Assembly (NCBI RefSeq): GCF_964204645.1
Contig: NC_134029.1
Location: forward strand, 1,058,501 to 1,122,500
DNA: 64,000 nt
Reading direction: 5' to 3'
Source of the DNA: Tubulanus polymorphus
Lineage: Eukaryota; Nemertea; Palaeonemertea; Tubulaniformes; Tubulanidae
Part shown: piece after piece, positions 46,190 to 59,370 of the stretch
How positions within the stretch are numbered: the stretch's first letter is position 1
Layout of the letters: every line of letters starts with the position of its first letter
Program-made: the position numbers and the translations under genes
The notes under the pieces: generated by a model
The model's database searches: none
Seen by the model: only the letters and a program-made list of their open reading frames with translations
What the model was told of the DNA's origin: nothing

Positions 46190-46320
46190 ATGGAAGCAGT
46201 TCGTCCCGCGTTCAGCTGCCGAAATTATCATCGGAGTATAACGAGCAAGGAAGAAGCTGCTGCCGCCACCGCAGACAGTCACGATGAATGCTTCATCGAA
46301 TGTGATGATGGTGGTCCATG
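46190..46320 (+). CDS. Candidate first coding exon of an unidentified gene
   Basis: An ATG at 46190, directly preceded by an in-frame TAA, opens 43 codons plus 2 nt and ends at a donor-like GTAAAT (46321). The peptide begins MEAVRPAFSCRNYHRS and ends in an acidic, Cys-containing stretch (DECFIECDDGGPW). The composition is GC-richer than the flanks. Its phase (2) does not fit the UNC13 exon at 54143, so it is not simply an alternative start of that exon. I recognise no family and found no following exon. Confidence 0.35.
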
Positions 46321-49300
46321 GTAAATATAATCTGTATATTATGCATGTCTATTTCTATTCACTTAGTTTGATAGACGCGTCGGGTCCCTATAGTCTGTTC
46401 TGGTATAGTATAGGCCTATTATAATTTACATGTATATAGGCATACAAACCTGATATTGATGTTGAAATGACCAGCACACAATGTCCAACTGCTTGATATA
46501 TATGATACTCTGTTTTACGATGTATTGATGGGTTGCTAAAAAAGTATTCATAAACTCAAATTGAATCGAAGAAAGTGACTTGATTTTTTTTTGTTTACGC
46601 GCCAAAAGACTATGATTTGAAGATTTGAAAATATCTCAGCGTTTAGGCACAGAAAATAGTTGTTAAACTCATGATTTCAAATAGTTAAAATGTTGATTTC
46701 ATGAAATGCAGTCTTTTCTCATAGTCTCCGTTGCGTGTCTACGTAACTATTTTCTTCTGCCAAAGAAATCATTCATCTATTATTCATATATTACTAGAAC
46801 ACCATCATCGATTTTCTAATTCAAAAACCATTTACAATAAACGTAGTTCTTTGATTAACTAATTTGTAATCTTTATGATTCCACGTAGGTTTCCTGTTCA
46901 AACGTACTCTAAAAACCGTATTTGATTCGATTTGAGGTAAAAGCATATTGGATGTATTGAGCCAAAGGGGACATATCTATCCAATATATAGGCAGAAATT
47001 GCTACGAAAATGAATCTGTGAAAAAATGAACGATCCATATCGTGGCTGATGAGGTCATCTTGCAATTTTTAGCTGACTTTTTACGAAAAAATATTTTACA
47101 ACCTAAAATCAATGAATAACACGGAGAAAGAAACGTTTTTACGCGGCGAAAAATAATCGTGTTTTGAGGGTTACATTTTTTTGGTCATGAATCTGCTGCT
47201 AGAAAAAATAATGTATGATATCGGGAATCGCTTTTCAGCCACCACGTAATCGTGTTTTGAGGATGTAGAATTCTTTTCTTCCTGAATCACTGAATCAGTT
47301 ACAAGAAAGGATGAGGCATGATACCCATAATTAGCCACATAATACATCCATTCCGCCTTCAGAATTGAGTCAATCTTTTGTTGCATTTAAAAAAACTAAT
47401 TAAATTCTTGACTTAATTCAATTAAGATGTAATATTCACGCGAACAGTTATTGTATCAATCGCTTCAGTGGAGATTTTTTCCGTAAATTGGTTTCATCAG
47501 TTTGCATCAGTTCTCTCTTCTCGCCCCCGGTTAGAAACTATTCATCCATTGACTGGATGCATATACACACACACATATACATGACTCAATCCTAACTATC
47601 ATTACTCGTCGCATTCGCGTCAATATCGGGAAATATCGCGGCTCAAATGAATCTAAAAGCTTCATGTATCTGTACCCGCCCGTGTCCTCAGAATGAGACA
47701 AATATAGTACTTATAAATGGTCGACTCGATTTTAACTAAAAAATACGAACTTTCGCTACTAGTGTACGTTGTAGCTTCAGGTTATAACTGGCATTTCGCC
47801 ACGTGAAAGCCCGTATTTTTTGATGAAATCACTATTTGTCTCTATTTATGCACCGTACGAGAGATCGGTAGTTAGCGAGGAATTAATGTGATGCAGCGAA
47901 CAGTAGTAATCACCGGATAAATAAACATGGATGGATGTATTCTTTCAGAGCAACATCTAACAAAGAGCATATATTGTTTGTGGCCACCAGTATTTGCGCA
48001 AACGTTTCCAATTCTACCCCCAGGTGCCCAATTCAGTTGGTGGAAGATCTCGATGGTCGAGAGCGATTGTTTAGGTCCACGGGAGTTGTTTTCTATCCTC
48101 TCCCAGCTGTGACAAGTGGGCAACGAATACAACTAACACATGGGTTCCTGGTGGAGCTGCCCGACCAGACAGTATGGTAAAATAGATACCCAATTGGTAG
48201 TATAGGTCATGTTTTTGGTGTAGACATTAGTGACATCTTCTTGGGGGGGGGGGGGTCCATCATTAGTTGGTACAAGTGGGCAATGGCTAAATAATAATAG
48301 AAATTATGAATGTCGGGGCCGGTTCTACAGTTATGGCTTAGACTTGACCAGTCTAACACCGGATTAGTTCCATAGCTAATCCGCAACTTAAGACTTTTTG
48401 GGCCTCATTCTCGGCATGGAACCGGTCACTGGTGTTGCAGTTATAGTATCAGGCCTATGAACTAAAATCCAGACAGGGTGAAAAGATCGCTTCTGAAGAA
48501 TCTAAAGTGGCATATTTCAACAAGACTTCGTTCCCGAGTGGCGGTTGTATCCTTACAGACCGTCTGCTAGCAATTCACTGTGTCTTCTGACTGATCCGCT
48601 GTTTCATATAAACACTGATATAATTTGGATAGAGATGCATCTGATATCGGATATTTTTCTTGGTTAGTAAAAACTAGCCGCAGTCCGCATATTAACGAAG
48701 TCTTAACCATCCACCAGAGACCACCAGACTGATCAATAAAGCCGCAATAATACCAGGACTGTCTGTCCCAACTCGGACTGACGATAATTCGGGGGTATTA
48801 ATTTAGGTAACTAGTTTCAACTGATGGTTGAGATGGTAAGCTGGATAGAAAGGATTCATTGTATCTATCCTCAATTCACACGCAAACTCCGTATGCTGCC
48901 AGTTTAGAAAATGTAATTAGAGAAATTAAATTACTGCGCGGGAGTCTCGGTCAGCAGCGCGGCATACGCGTTATAACCAGTGTTAACTAATGCTAGTAAA
49001 TTATTCAAATCACATGTAGAGTTTTCACAGATACCGATATGGTCAACAGTTTGGTACAATATGCGCTCGATTCTCCGAAACCTTAGTCACTCCGTCCATG
49101 TATTCACCAGGACCCAGCGGCATCTGTGACTCAAGTCCAAAACTGAAGACAGTCATAGAAGTTGTAAGATTAGTTATAGAATCAAAATGAGCTGGGACTG
49201 GTCGTCAAGTCTCAAGTTACTAGAAATGAGTTTAGACTGGTCTGGTTGTTAGATTGACTATAGAACCAAATTCATAACTTTTACAAACTAAAGTCTTGTC

Positions 49301-49623
49301 CGTGCGACATTTCACTACAGTAGATCTGTACGCTAATCTAGAAAGAATAACTTGCCCGCGAACTAAAAAAATAGAAACTAAAAGCAAACGTGATATCTTT
49401 GAATTTGACAATCTTATCGGTGCAATATGAACGTATTTCGTAATATTTCGTAATATTCGAAATATTTCATTTATTTGATCAGATCAATGAATGTCAAGTT
49501 AGGAGTGAGTGACACATGACTGGCAAAAGTAAACACGGTATTGAAAATGAAAATGTTGACTGAGACAGTAAGATTTAATTAAGTCTTCTCTCTAAGAGCT
49601 GCTGCTGCTGCTGCTGCAGCTGA

Positions 49624-49662
<39 letters not shown>

Positions 49663-51860
49663 TGCCGCTGATCCTATCGATGTATTTCTGTAATTAAATG
49701 ATTTTAGATATTCCAGTTGATTAATGATGACTATATACATATGTATAAATCTATCTCTAGTCGTCGCGAGTAATTTTATTGAAGTCCGATAGTTCTCACG
49801 ACGACGTCGCTCCCCCTCCCTCACCCCTCCCTCTCACCCCTCCCTCTCACCCATCCCTCTCATTCCTCTCCCTCGTCACTCGTCATGGCGAGTTTGACGA
49901 TATTGCAGTTTTACGCGTAGAAATGACGATCATTGCTACTTAGACTGTAATGAAATCCTGTCATGAAATGCCCCCAATAAAACATGTCTCGGCGTTGGTT
50001 TCGAAGTGCTCTTCAACACCAAAATATTTCCAAGTAATTCCCACACATTTACACCGAATTAGGTTCCCGAAAGATGCCTTTTACTGGTGGCGGAAATATT
50101 GCCCTTCTTGGAATTGAAATTCCTGGCAAGGGGCGTGATAAAACACCGATTGGATATCAACTATAGCAATAAACAACTAGTCACCACACCTGACTGGTCT
50201 CAGCAGCTAAATGGGCGCCTACACTCACCAGACAAACTTACAAAGATCTGTCAGCACGACTTGTTGGTTTAGTGGTTAGCACGCAGTATTAGCAAACCGG
50301 AGTTCTCAGGATCGAATCCTGCTAGGTTCAGGGTTGACTAATTAATTTTTTTCAGCCTTCTTCAGGTCGGTTGTGCAGTTTCAGCAAATATTTTTGAAAC
50401 AGTCCAGTGTTGACTGTGGTCTAATTGAATAACAAAACTTCGATTGGGATACCGCGTCGAATCGTATTCAGATTTCATTAACTGGACATTATGTTTTGCA
50501 TCAGCCTCAGTTCACCAATTAGATTTTAAGACAAACCCAAACTTTGTTTACGGCACTATAAAGGACTATGAAATTCAATTGATTGAATATGATAGATTGA
50601 ATATACATTTTTCAAGATTTTCTGGGGACAGAATGGCTTTTGCAATAGAGTGTTCAGAAACCGGGCATCCTTTGCCCTTTTCATAATCTTATACTGTCCC
50701 TTTTATTGGGACGAATATCACATACAATACAACCAGAACCCCAGTTTCGCAGTTCTCGTGTTTTTTCAAATCAGTTCATTTTCAATGTTTCGACCTCGGG
50801 GTCAAATCCTAATCGTGCTGGTCGAATCAGAGGTTGAAATAATGAGTGAAGAATCTGATGCATACAACCTTGAGTACATTCCCTGTAATCACGATGTGAC
50901 CGTTGCCGTTGCTGCTGCTGAGACAGAGCTCTTCACAGATAGATGACAGCACAGTTTACTGATCGACCACACCGACACACAACTCCCCACACGAATATAT
51001 GGTGATTTATTAAAGAAACAATTGTTAATATTCATCCCTCGAACTGCGGATATATACCCAAGAGGTCTACAAAATCAAATTAATCTTTAATCGGCTTTCA
51101 GGGATTATCAAGTTTCTTTCCGAGTTGTTGTCGTATTCAGCTCTCTCTAATACCCGGTCTGATAGGCTTTGTTGTTCGCGGGTAACTGGACACCTTCCGC
51201 ATAGATCCAGGGTCCGCCGGCTTTCCACTGGATCACCATAACACTGAACACAAAGCTTTTGATCGTGTTTTGATTATTTATGTTATTTACAATATTCCGC
51301 GCATCTCTAACTTATACTACGTATATAAGCTTATGTTCAGAAGAAAATGAAAGATTCAAATGATATTAGATATCTAAAAGATGTTATATTTGTTCAGACG
51401 GAAAATAATGAGACACTTTTTAATCCCTAGAATGGGAACACATACACTAAAATTTTCAATTCTTCAAAAGTTCCGGTATTCAACCTTAAAAGTATTTCAG
51501 GAAACTGTTCTTTTTTTATAAAACCAAATAAGATCCGCAAATTTTCTGTTGTTAAAAATAGAAGGAAATGTCAACTAAATCGGTTGGACGATTTGGCAAA
51601 ATCGAGGATTTAATATGAATTCGAAGTTTCATGATTCGCCTTTTGTGCAATGGCTTAAATTTCAAAATATGACTTTTATGAATGACGGCTTACTTCACTT
51701 GAACATTTGAATTCAATTGAACTCAGATTTGAAGAAGCCACACATATTTCTGTCGCGCCATTACTGTTGACTGAAGTACTCGAATTGTACGTATGAGTAC
51801 TGTGTGAGATACAGTACAGGAACAGTAGTGAGTGAGCCCTGTTTGTACCAGAGTCAGTCA
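46321..51860. other. Long region without recognisable genes
   Basis: Mostly AT-rich non-coding DNA. It holds a G13-type run near 48242, a CTG/CTC run at 49597-49670 that translates to poly-Ala or poly-Ser in some frames, CCCTCCCTCTCAC repeats near 49808-49870, and the SINE at 50261. An open frame at 47935-48180 is noted among the findings. It may be intergenic or an intron of the gene begun at 46190. Confidence 0.4.
50261..50400 (+). mobile_element. tRNA-derived SINE head (or tRNA pseudogene)
   Basis: TTGGTTTAGTGGTTAGCACG resembles a polymerase III A box (TRGCNNAGYNGG), and GGATCGAATCC about 35 nt later resembles the B box (GGTTCGANTCC, one mismatch). The spacing fits a tRNA. No convincing seven-pair acceptor stem was found, and the sequence continues into an unrelated tail, so a SINE is more likely than a working tRNA gene. 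Confidence 0.6.
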
Positions 51861-51862
51861 GG

Positions 51863-51870
51863 TGACGTCA
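51863..51870. promoter_or_regulatory. Palindromic CRE-like site upstream of UNC13
   Basis: TGACGTCA, the full cAMP-response element palindrome, lies 178 bp upstream of the UNC13 start codon in the likely promoter or 5' UTR region. A second copy lies at 55418-55425 in intron 2. Function is inferred from the motif only. Confidence 0.4.
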
Positions 51871-52047
51871 CACACACTGTACACCGTACTCGACACTAAC
51901 ATGGCGCTGATCACTGGGAGAAGCAGGATGAGATGACAGCGCGATGAATATCATCGGTTTACTCGTCAATTTCGTCTCTTAATGAAGGATTATCAACATG
52001 TATTTAAAGTGCGAGTTATACTGGATAAATGTAGCTTAAAATAAGCG

Positions 52048-54172
52048 ATGTCGTTACTTTGTGTTTGTGGTAAGTAATGCCGAAGAGATGGAGAGGGAAC
52101 GGGGAACTGTAGCACTGTGTACAGTTGGCATAAATCCAGCATCCGCAGTTCACTCACTGTCTCGTCGTGCTATGTTGTATCCACATTCAATCCCGTGTCA
52201 TCTATAACTGCAGCTGTTGCTGTATGTTAGTTACTGAAGGTTATGAATATTTTTGGTTCATCATCGTGATCTTATATTAGACTTAATAGACAGTGACCAG
52301 AAACCAATGACTCCGGTACCGGGTAGCAGCACATTGTGAATACCTCAACTGTACAAACTGACTATTACTGAATGAATAGGTCATTCTAAATCTTGAGATC
52401 TTCGAAATCTCATCACCTAAGGATCCCTCTTTAAATCCTATAGGCTACTAAATAGACCTATTCAAATTAAAGTTTTAGACCTTATCGAGTGGAGCACCAG
52501 ACATTGACTGTGTGGAACCCCATATTCTGAGTGTGAAGGGCTTAGTTTTGAATAGGTTATGATAAAGTATATTACTAGACTACAACTGTCTATCCCCAGA
52601 TAGGCTCCCAGGGGGTTGGGGGTCTTCTTATGATATGATATGATCTATGTTGTAGATAGTAAATTTTTATGAATAAAATAATGACACTTTTCATAAATTC
52701 TGCAGGGCGAAAGTCTACAAATTCAGTCTAATATACTTGTTACTGCTTGACTGAGTAGCTTTGTTTAATTAACCTTTCACAACCTAATTAAATGTTGACT
52801 CAAACTCAACACATATGAAATTTACTATTACTGTTTACAGAAGCAGTTGATTATATTTACATCATCAATACATTTACGTATTCTATAGAAAATACTGTAG
52901 ACATTTGTGTGAAAATAGAGAAACTGTGTGTAATTCATATTCTGAATTTAATTCATTCATTCATTCTATAATGTGTTCAGTATGAAAGGATCTTTCTATG
53001 AGTTTTATCTCATTTTATTTTTTTCTGAAGCACTCGATACTAACCAATACCAGTTAGAATTAAAGTGTTAAATGAATGATTATTCAGTCAGTTCAAATTT
53101 ACTAACCTGAAATACAATTATATGAATTATATGTTTTTGTACTAACTAAATATGTGCTTGTCACAGAAGTTTTAGAGAACACCTGAATTCTGTTATTATG
53201 AAGGCGGGTGTTTAGCTAACAACTGTTGTCATGTGAAGATACTGTTAATTATTGCCTTCCGTTCCAAGGATTCATTTCCCTCTTGAATTCATGCTGAATA
53301 TTAACAACATTTAAATGAATAGATACAATACACATTCAGGCTGTATTTGCCCAGTTTATTGTGTAAAACGGTCAAGGTTTTTTCTTTTGAAAATAACGAT
53401 AAACTTGCATCATTTTCAATAAATGAAATCTAGTAAAATTTTGATAACGCTGTGAGCTATATATGAACTCCACAAGTATTTTAAACTCAATCCACTAATC
53501 GGTAAAGTCTACAATCTTCTTAATGCACCAAATATGACTTAAACGTCTTCCAAGATTTTCTAGAGCAGGATCCATTTGTGCTTCCAGTTCTTGCCATGAG
53601 GGGATTTTAAATTCATTTCATTTCATTTCATTTATTTGACAAACCTATGATAATTTATAATACAAAGACAACAGGTTATAACGTTATAACATACGTTTGT
53701 CAGGGGATTCAAAAAATCCGTTAGGATTGTCCAGTTGAATCCCCGAACAAATTTGGCCACTTCAAGATCTATCGCCCATGTACTGTCTTGAAACTAGGGG
53801 TCTCTGGACTACATAACTAACTCTTAACTTTTGTATCTTTATTATCAAGCAACTTGCTGCAGCTGTCATAGATGTGATGATCAATATGTTGATGATTCAT
53901 CATCCAAATGATATATTACACTTAGTAAATTGAATTGGAAAAACAAATTGAGACTGAAAACTAGATATGACTTCAGTAATGTGACGACTTATTGAAATGA
54001 TGACTTACACTTAATCAATAGAATTGGAAACAAAATTGAGGTTCAAAGATAAAGACAACATCAGTAATTATGTGATGACTTATCAGTTAAATGGTAATAA
54101 GTTTGTATTTCTAATTTTGTTAATTGTTTTATGTTTTTCAGTGAAGAAGGCCAGGTTGAGTGGAACACCAGG
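52048..54172 (+). CDS. UNC13: UNC13/Munc13, first two coding exons (3'-partial)
   Basis: Munc13 proteins prime synaptic and secretory vesicles by opening syntaxin. Exon 1 is 52048-52069 (22 nt) before GTAAGT; exon 2 is 54143-54172 (30 nt) between TTTTCAG and GTATGT. Together they read MSLLCVCVKKARLSGTP plus one base. As I recall, vertebrate Munc13-1 and Munc13-2 begin MSLLCVGVKKAKF and MSLLCVRVKRAKF, followed by DKFNTYVTLK, the start of the N-terminal C2A domain. The window holds no exon for that next segment, so intron 2 exceeds 9.8 kb. An in-frame TAA two codons upstream fixes the start. This N-terminus marks the long, C2A-containing isoform. Short exons make the call depend on a 17-residue match. 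Confidence 0.75.
52070..54142 (+). other. UNC13 intron 1
   Basis: AT-rich, without exon candidates. At about 53620-53755 a short element ends in inverted words (GGGGATTCAA against TTGAATCCCC) and contains the palindrome ATAACGTTAT; it may be another small transposon. Confidence 0.5.
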
Positions 54173-54627
54173 TATGTATGATCAATCAGAACACATTTCA
54201 CGTCAGGTTTCAAACATCTTCACGATGGATTATATCTATCTGTACAGACTTACCAGAGAAAGGTTTCATATATACATAATATATAAATAAAATCAATAAT
54301 CAATATCTATATATAGGTCATATATTAACGATTATTGATTAGATGATGACCACAGCATCTCGACAGTAGCGGTATCATCATCACTAGCCCCTCAGGTTTA
54401 TTACTCTGTTTATTACTCGCTAGTACACACATGTGCGTAGTGCGTCTAGTATCACTGACACATCATGTTCAATATTTTATACGTTTATATAAAGGTCATC
54501 ATTATAGATTTAGAATATTTGATTTATTATTAATACGACTAACGGATATAGGCTTAATTAATGAATCTTTCTTGAATGAGAATATGAGAACCTTTTCCTG
54601 TCTTTCTGTTCTTCCTTCCATTTCCTT

Positions 54628-55205
54628 TGGTTTGTGGTATGAGTGGTTTATGGTATGAGTGGTTTATGGTATGAGTGGTTTGTGGTATGGGTGGTTTGTG
54701 GTATGAGTGGTTTATGGTATGGGTGGTTTGTGGTATGAGTGGTGGTTTGTGGTATGAATGGTTTGTGGTATGAGTGGTGCTTTATGGTATGAGTGGTGAG
54801 TGGTTTGAGGTATGAGTAGTTTATGGTATGAGTGGTTTGTAGTATGAGTGGTATGGGTGGTTTATGGTATGAGTGGTGGTTTGTGGTATGAGTGATTTGT
54901 GGTATGAGTGGTGGTATGAGTGGTTTGTGGTATAAGTGGTTTGAGTGGTGATATGAGTGGTTTGAGTGGTGGTATGAGAGGTTTGAGTGGTGGTATGAGA
55001 GGTTTGAGTGGTGGTATGAGAGGTTTGAGTGGTGGTATGAGAGGTTTGAGTGGTGGTATGAGTGGTTTGTGGTATGAGTGGTTTGAGTGGTGGTATGAGT
55101 GGTTTGAGGGGTGGTATGAGAGGTTTGTGGTATGAGTGGTTTGAGTGGTGGTATGAGTGGTTTGAGTGGTTTGTGGTATGAGTGGTGGTATGAGAGGTTT
55201 GAGTA
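54628..55205. repeat. G/T-rich minisatellite (TGGTATGAGTGGTTTG-type)
   Basis: Irregular tandem copies of TGGTATGAG, TGGTTTG and TGGTTTGAG make blocks of 9-24 bp. There are no C residues over long distances on the plus strand. The open frame through it (GLSGGMRGLSGG repeats) is a by-product of the repeat. Confidence 0.95.
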
Positions 55206-55294
55206 CCGGTAGTTTAGCTATGATTACTGAATAAACAGTAATTATTTAGACATCGATGCTTTCTCTCGGTTCAAATAACGAAACCCAGTAAAAA

Positions 55295-55519
55295 TTACTG
55301 ATGCACATCGCGTCCAATAAAGCATCGAATATTCCGCAAAATAGTCTCCATTTTGATTCGTTGTTCGTAATTGAGGACATGAGGAAACCTTAGTCGCAAA
55401 TCACGTCGCGGCAATTGTGACGTCATTGATGCCTCGTTGTTTGTATCCAGGGATACCATAACAATACAGAAAAAACTGATGGTTTTAAAGCGGAAATATA
55501 GATAGCTAAAACGAAACAA
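55295..55519 (-). CDS. Isolated non-repetitive ORF between two minisatellites
   Basis: The minus strand has a 74-codon frame whose second half is rich in charged residues (SQLPRRDLRLRFPHVLNYEQ), unlike the low-complexity neighbours. It also spans a CRE-like TGACGTCA at 55418-55425. I do not recognise the protein. It may be a fragment of a transposon, a nested exon, or chance. Confidence 0.2.
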   Translation of the reverse strand: MFRFSYLYFRFKTISFFCIVMVSLDTNNEASMTSQLPRRDLRLRFPHVLNYEQRIKMETILRNIRCFIGRDVHQ

Positions 55520-55724
55520 ACTGGTTCGGTGGTTCGGTCGTTCGGTTGAATCATGTTGTAGTATCTGTCTATAACTGGTGGTGGGCGGTTTATCGATATC
55601 TGATAATCATCATTTCAACATCAATATAATATTATTGATTGAATTATCCTTAGATTCACCTGTTATTGATAAAACCATCATCTTTTACTGTCGCTCATTT
55701 CACTACAATATCCTACCTCACTTT

Positions 55725-58700
55725 AACTCCTTACCCCCTGTCTACCTCACTCTCACTCCTTACCCCCTGTCTACCTCACTCTCCCTCACTCTCACTCCTT
55801 ACCCCCTGTCTACCTCACTCTCACTCACTCCCACTCCTTACCCCCTGTCTACCTCACTCTCACTCACTCCCACTCCTTACCCCCTGTCTACCTCACTCTC
55901 ACTCACTCTCACTCCTTACCCCCTGTCTACCTCACTCTCACTCTCACTCCTTACCCCCTGTCTCCCTCACTCTCACTCACTCTCACTCCTTACCCCCTGT
56001 CTACCTCACTCTCACTCCTTACCCCCTGTCTACCTCACTCTCACTCTCACTCCTTACCCCCTGTCTACCTCACTCTCACTCACTCTCACTCCTTACCCCC
56101 TGTCTACCTCACTCTCACTCCTTACCCCCTGTCTACCTCACTCTCACTCACTCCCACTCCTTACCCCCTGTCTACCTCACTCTCACTCACTCCCACTCCT
56201 TACCCCCTGTCTACCTCACTCTCACTCACTCTCACTCCTTACCCCCTGTCTACCTCACTCTCACTCTCACTCCTTACCCCCTGTCTCCCTCACTCTCCCT
56301 CACTCTCACTCCTTACCCCCTGTCTACCTCACTCTCACTCTCACTCCTTACCCCCTGTCTACCTCACTCTCACTCACTCTCACTCCTTACCCCCTGTCTA
56401 CCTCACTCTCACTCTCACTCCTTACCCCCTGTCTACCTCACTCTCACTCACTCCCACTCCTTACCCCCTGTCTACCTCACTCTCCCTCACTCTCACTCCT
56501 TACCCCCTGTCTACCTCACTCTCACTCCTAACCCCCTGTCTACCTCACTCTCCCTCACTCTCACTCCTTACCCCCTGTCTACCTCACTCTCACTCTCACT
56601 CCTTACCCCCTGTCTACCTCACTCTCACTCCTTACCCCCTGCCTACCTCACTCTCACTCCTTACCCCCTGTCTACCTCACTCTCACTCACTCTCACTCCT
56701 TACCCCCTGTCTACCTCACTCTCCCTCACTCTCACTCCTTACTCCCTGTCTACCTCACTCTCCCTCACTCTCACTCCTTACCCCCTGTCTACCTCACTCT
56801 CCCTCACTCTCACTCCTTACCCCCTGTCTACCTCACTCTCACTCACTCTCACTCCTTACCCCCTGTCTACCTCACTCTCCCTCACTCTCACTCCTTACCC
56901 CCTGTCTACCTCACTCTCACTCTCACTCCTTACCCCTGTCTACCTCACTCTCCCTCACTCTCACTCCTTACCCCCTGTCTACCTCACTCTCACTCACTCT
57001 CACTCCTTACCCCCTGTCTACCTCACTCTCCCTCACTCTCACTCCTTACCCCCTGTCTACCTCACTCTCCCTCACTCTCACTCCTTACTCCCTGTCTACC
57101 TCACTCTCACTCCTTACCCCCTGTCTACCTCACTCTCCCTCCTTACTCCCTGTCTACCTCACTCTCACTCTCACTCCTTACCCCCTGTCTACCTCACTCT
57201 CACTCCTTACCCCCTGTCTACCTCACTCTCACTCACTCTCACTCCTTACCCCCTGTCTACCTCACTCTCCCTCACTCTCACTCCTTACTCCCTGTCTACC
57301 TCACTCTCACTCCTTACCCCCTGTCTACCTCACTCTCCCTCACTCTCACTCCTTACCCCCTGTCTACCTCACTCTCCCTCACTCTCACTCCTTACCCCCT
57401 GTCTACCTCACTCTCACTCACTCTCACTCCTTACTCCCTGTCTACCTCACTCTCCCTCACTCTCACTCCTTACCCCCTGTCTACCTCACTCTCACTCCTT
57501 ACCCCCTGTCTCCCTCACTCTCCCTCACTCTCACTCCTTACCCCCTGTCTACCTCACTCTCACTCACTCTCACTCCTTACCCCCTGTCTACCTCACTCTC
57601 CCTCACTCTCACTCCTTACCCCCTGTCTACCTCACTCTCCCTCACTCTCACTCCTTACCCCCTGTCTACCTCACTCTCACTCACTCTCACTCCTTACCCC
57701 CTGTCTACCTCACTCTCCCTCACTCTCACTCCTTACCCCCTGTCTACCTCACTCTCACTCACTCTCACTCCTTACCCCCTGTCTACCTCACTCTCCCTCA
57801 CTCTCACTCCTTACCCCCTGTCTACCTCACTCTCCCTCACTCTCACTCCTTACCCCCTGTCTACCTCACTCTCACTCACTCTCACTCCTTACCCCCTGTC
57901 TACCTCACTCTCCCTCACTCTCACTCCTTACCCCCTGTCTACCTCACTCTCACTCACTCTCACTCCTTACCCCCTGTCTACCTCACTCTCCCTCACTCTC
58001 ACTCCTTACCCCCTGTCTACCTCACTCTCACTCACTCTCACTCCTTACTCCCTGTCTACCTCACTCTCACTCACTCTCACTCCTTACCCCCTGTCTACCT
58101 CACTCTCCCTCACTCTCACTCCTTACCCCCTGTCTACCTCACTCTCCCTCACTCTCACTCCTTACCCCCTGTCTACCTCACTCTCACTCACTCTCACTCC
58201 TTACCCCCTGTCTACCTCACTCTCCCTCACTCTCACTCCTTACCCCCTGTCTACCTCACTCTCCCTCACTCTCACTCCTTACCCCCTGTCTACCTCACTC
58301 TCACTCACTCTCACTCCTTACCCCCTGTCTACCTCACTCTCACTCACTCCTTACCCCCTGTCTACCTCACTCTCCCTCACTCTCACTCCTTACCCCCTGT
58401 CTACCTCACTCTCTCTCACTCTCACTCCTTACCCCCTGTCTACCTCACTCTCACTCACTCTCACTCCTTACCCCCTGTCTACCTCACTCTCACTCACTCT
58501 CACTCCTTACCCCCTGTCTCCCTCACTCTCCCTCACTCTCACTCCTTACCCCCTGTCTACCTCACTCTCCCTCACTCTCACTCCTTACCCCCTGTCTACC
58601 TCACTCTCCCTCACTCTCACTCCTTACCCCCTGTCTACCTCACTCTCACTCACTCTCACTCCTTACCCCCTGTCTACCTCACTCTCTCTCACTCTCACTC

Positions 58701-59370
58701 CTTACCCCCTGTCTACCTCACTCTCACTCCTTACCCCCTGTCTACCTCACTCTCACTCACTCTCACTCCTTACCCCCTGTCTACCTCACTCTCCCTCACT
58801 CTCACTCCTTACCCCCTGTCTACCTCACTCTCCCTCACTCTCACTCCTTACTCCCTGTCTACCTCACTCTCACTCCTTACCCCCTGTCTACCTCACTCTC
58901 ACTCACTCTCACTCCTTACCCCCTGTCTACCTCACTCTCCCTCACTCTCACTCCTTACCCCCTGTCTACCTCACTCTCCCTCACTCTCACTCCTTACTCC
59001 CTGTCTACCTCACTCTCACTCCTACCCCCTGTCTACCTCACTCTCACTCACTCTCATCCTTACCCCCTGTCTACCTCACTCTCCCTCACTCTCACTCCTT
59101 ACCCCCTGTCTACCTCACTCTCTCTCACTCTCACTCCTTACCCCCTGTCTACCTCACTCTCACTCACTCTCACTCCTTACCCCCTGTCTACCTCACTCTC
59201 CCTCACTCTCACTCCTTACCCCCTGTCTACCTCACTCTCCCTCACTCTCACTCCTTACTCCCTGTCTACCTCACTCTCACTCCTTACCCCCTGTCTCCCT
59301 CACTCTCACTCCTTACCCCCTGTCTCCCTCACTCTCACTCCTTACCCCCTGTCTCCCTCACTCTCTACCC
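55725..59370. repeat. 3.6-kb minisatellite, mostly 35-39 bp units, about 100 copies
   Basis: The main unit is CTCACTCTCCCTCACTCTCA followed by CTCCTTACCCCCTGTCTAC (39 bp), with shorter variants of 29 and 35 bp. The plus strand is almost pure pyrimidine. Because the 39-bp unit is a multiple of three and lacks stops, a 1,240-codon frame crosses it; this is not evidence for a protein. Local order of unit types (CTCTCCCT, CTCTCACT) is itself repeated, which suggests higher-order duplications. Confidence 0.97.

Noticed and set aside
49579-49824. Poly-Ala minus-strand ORF
   Set aside because: Produced by a CTG/CTC triplet run; no flanking coding signal.
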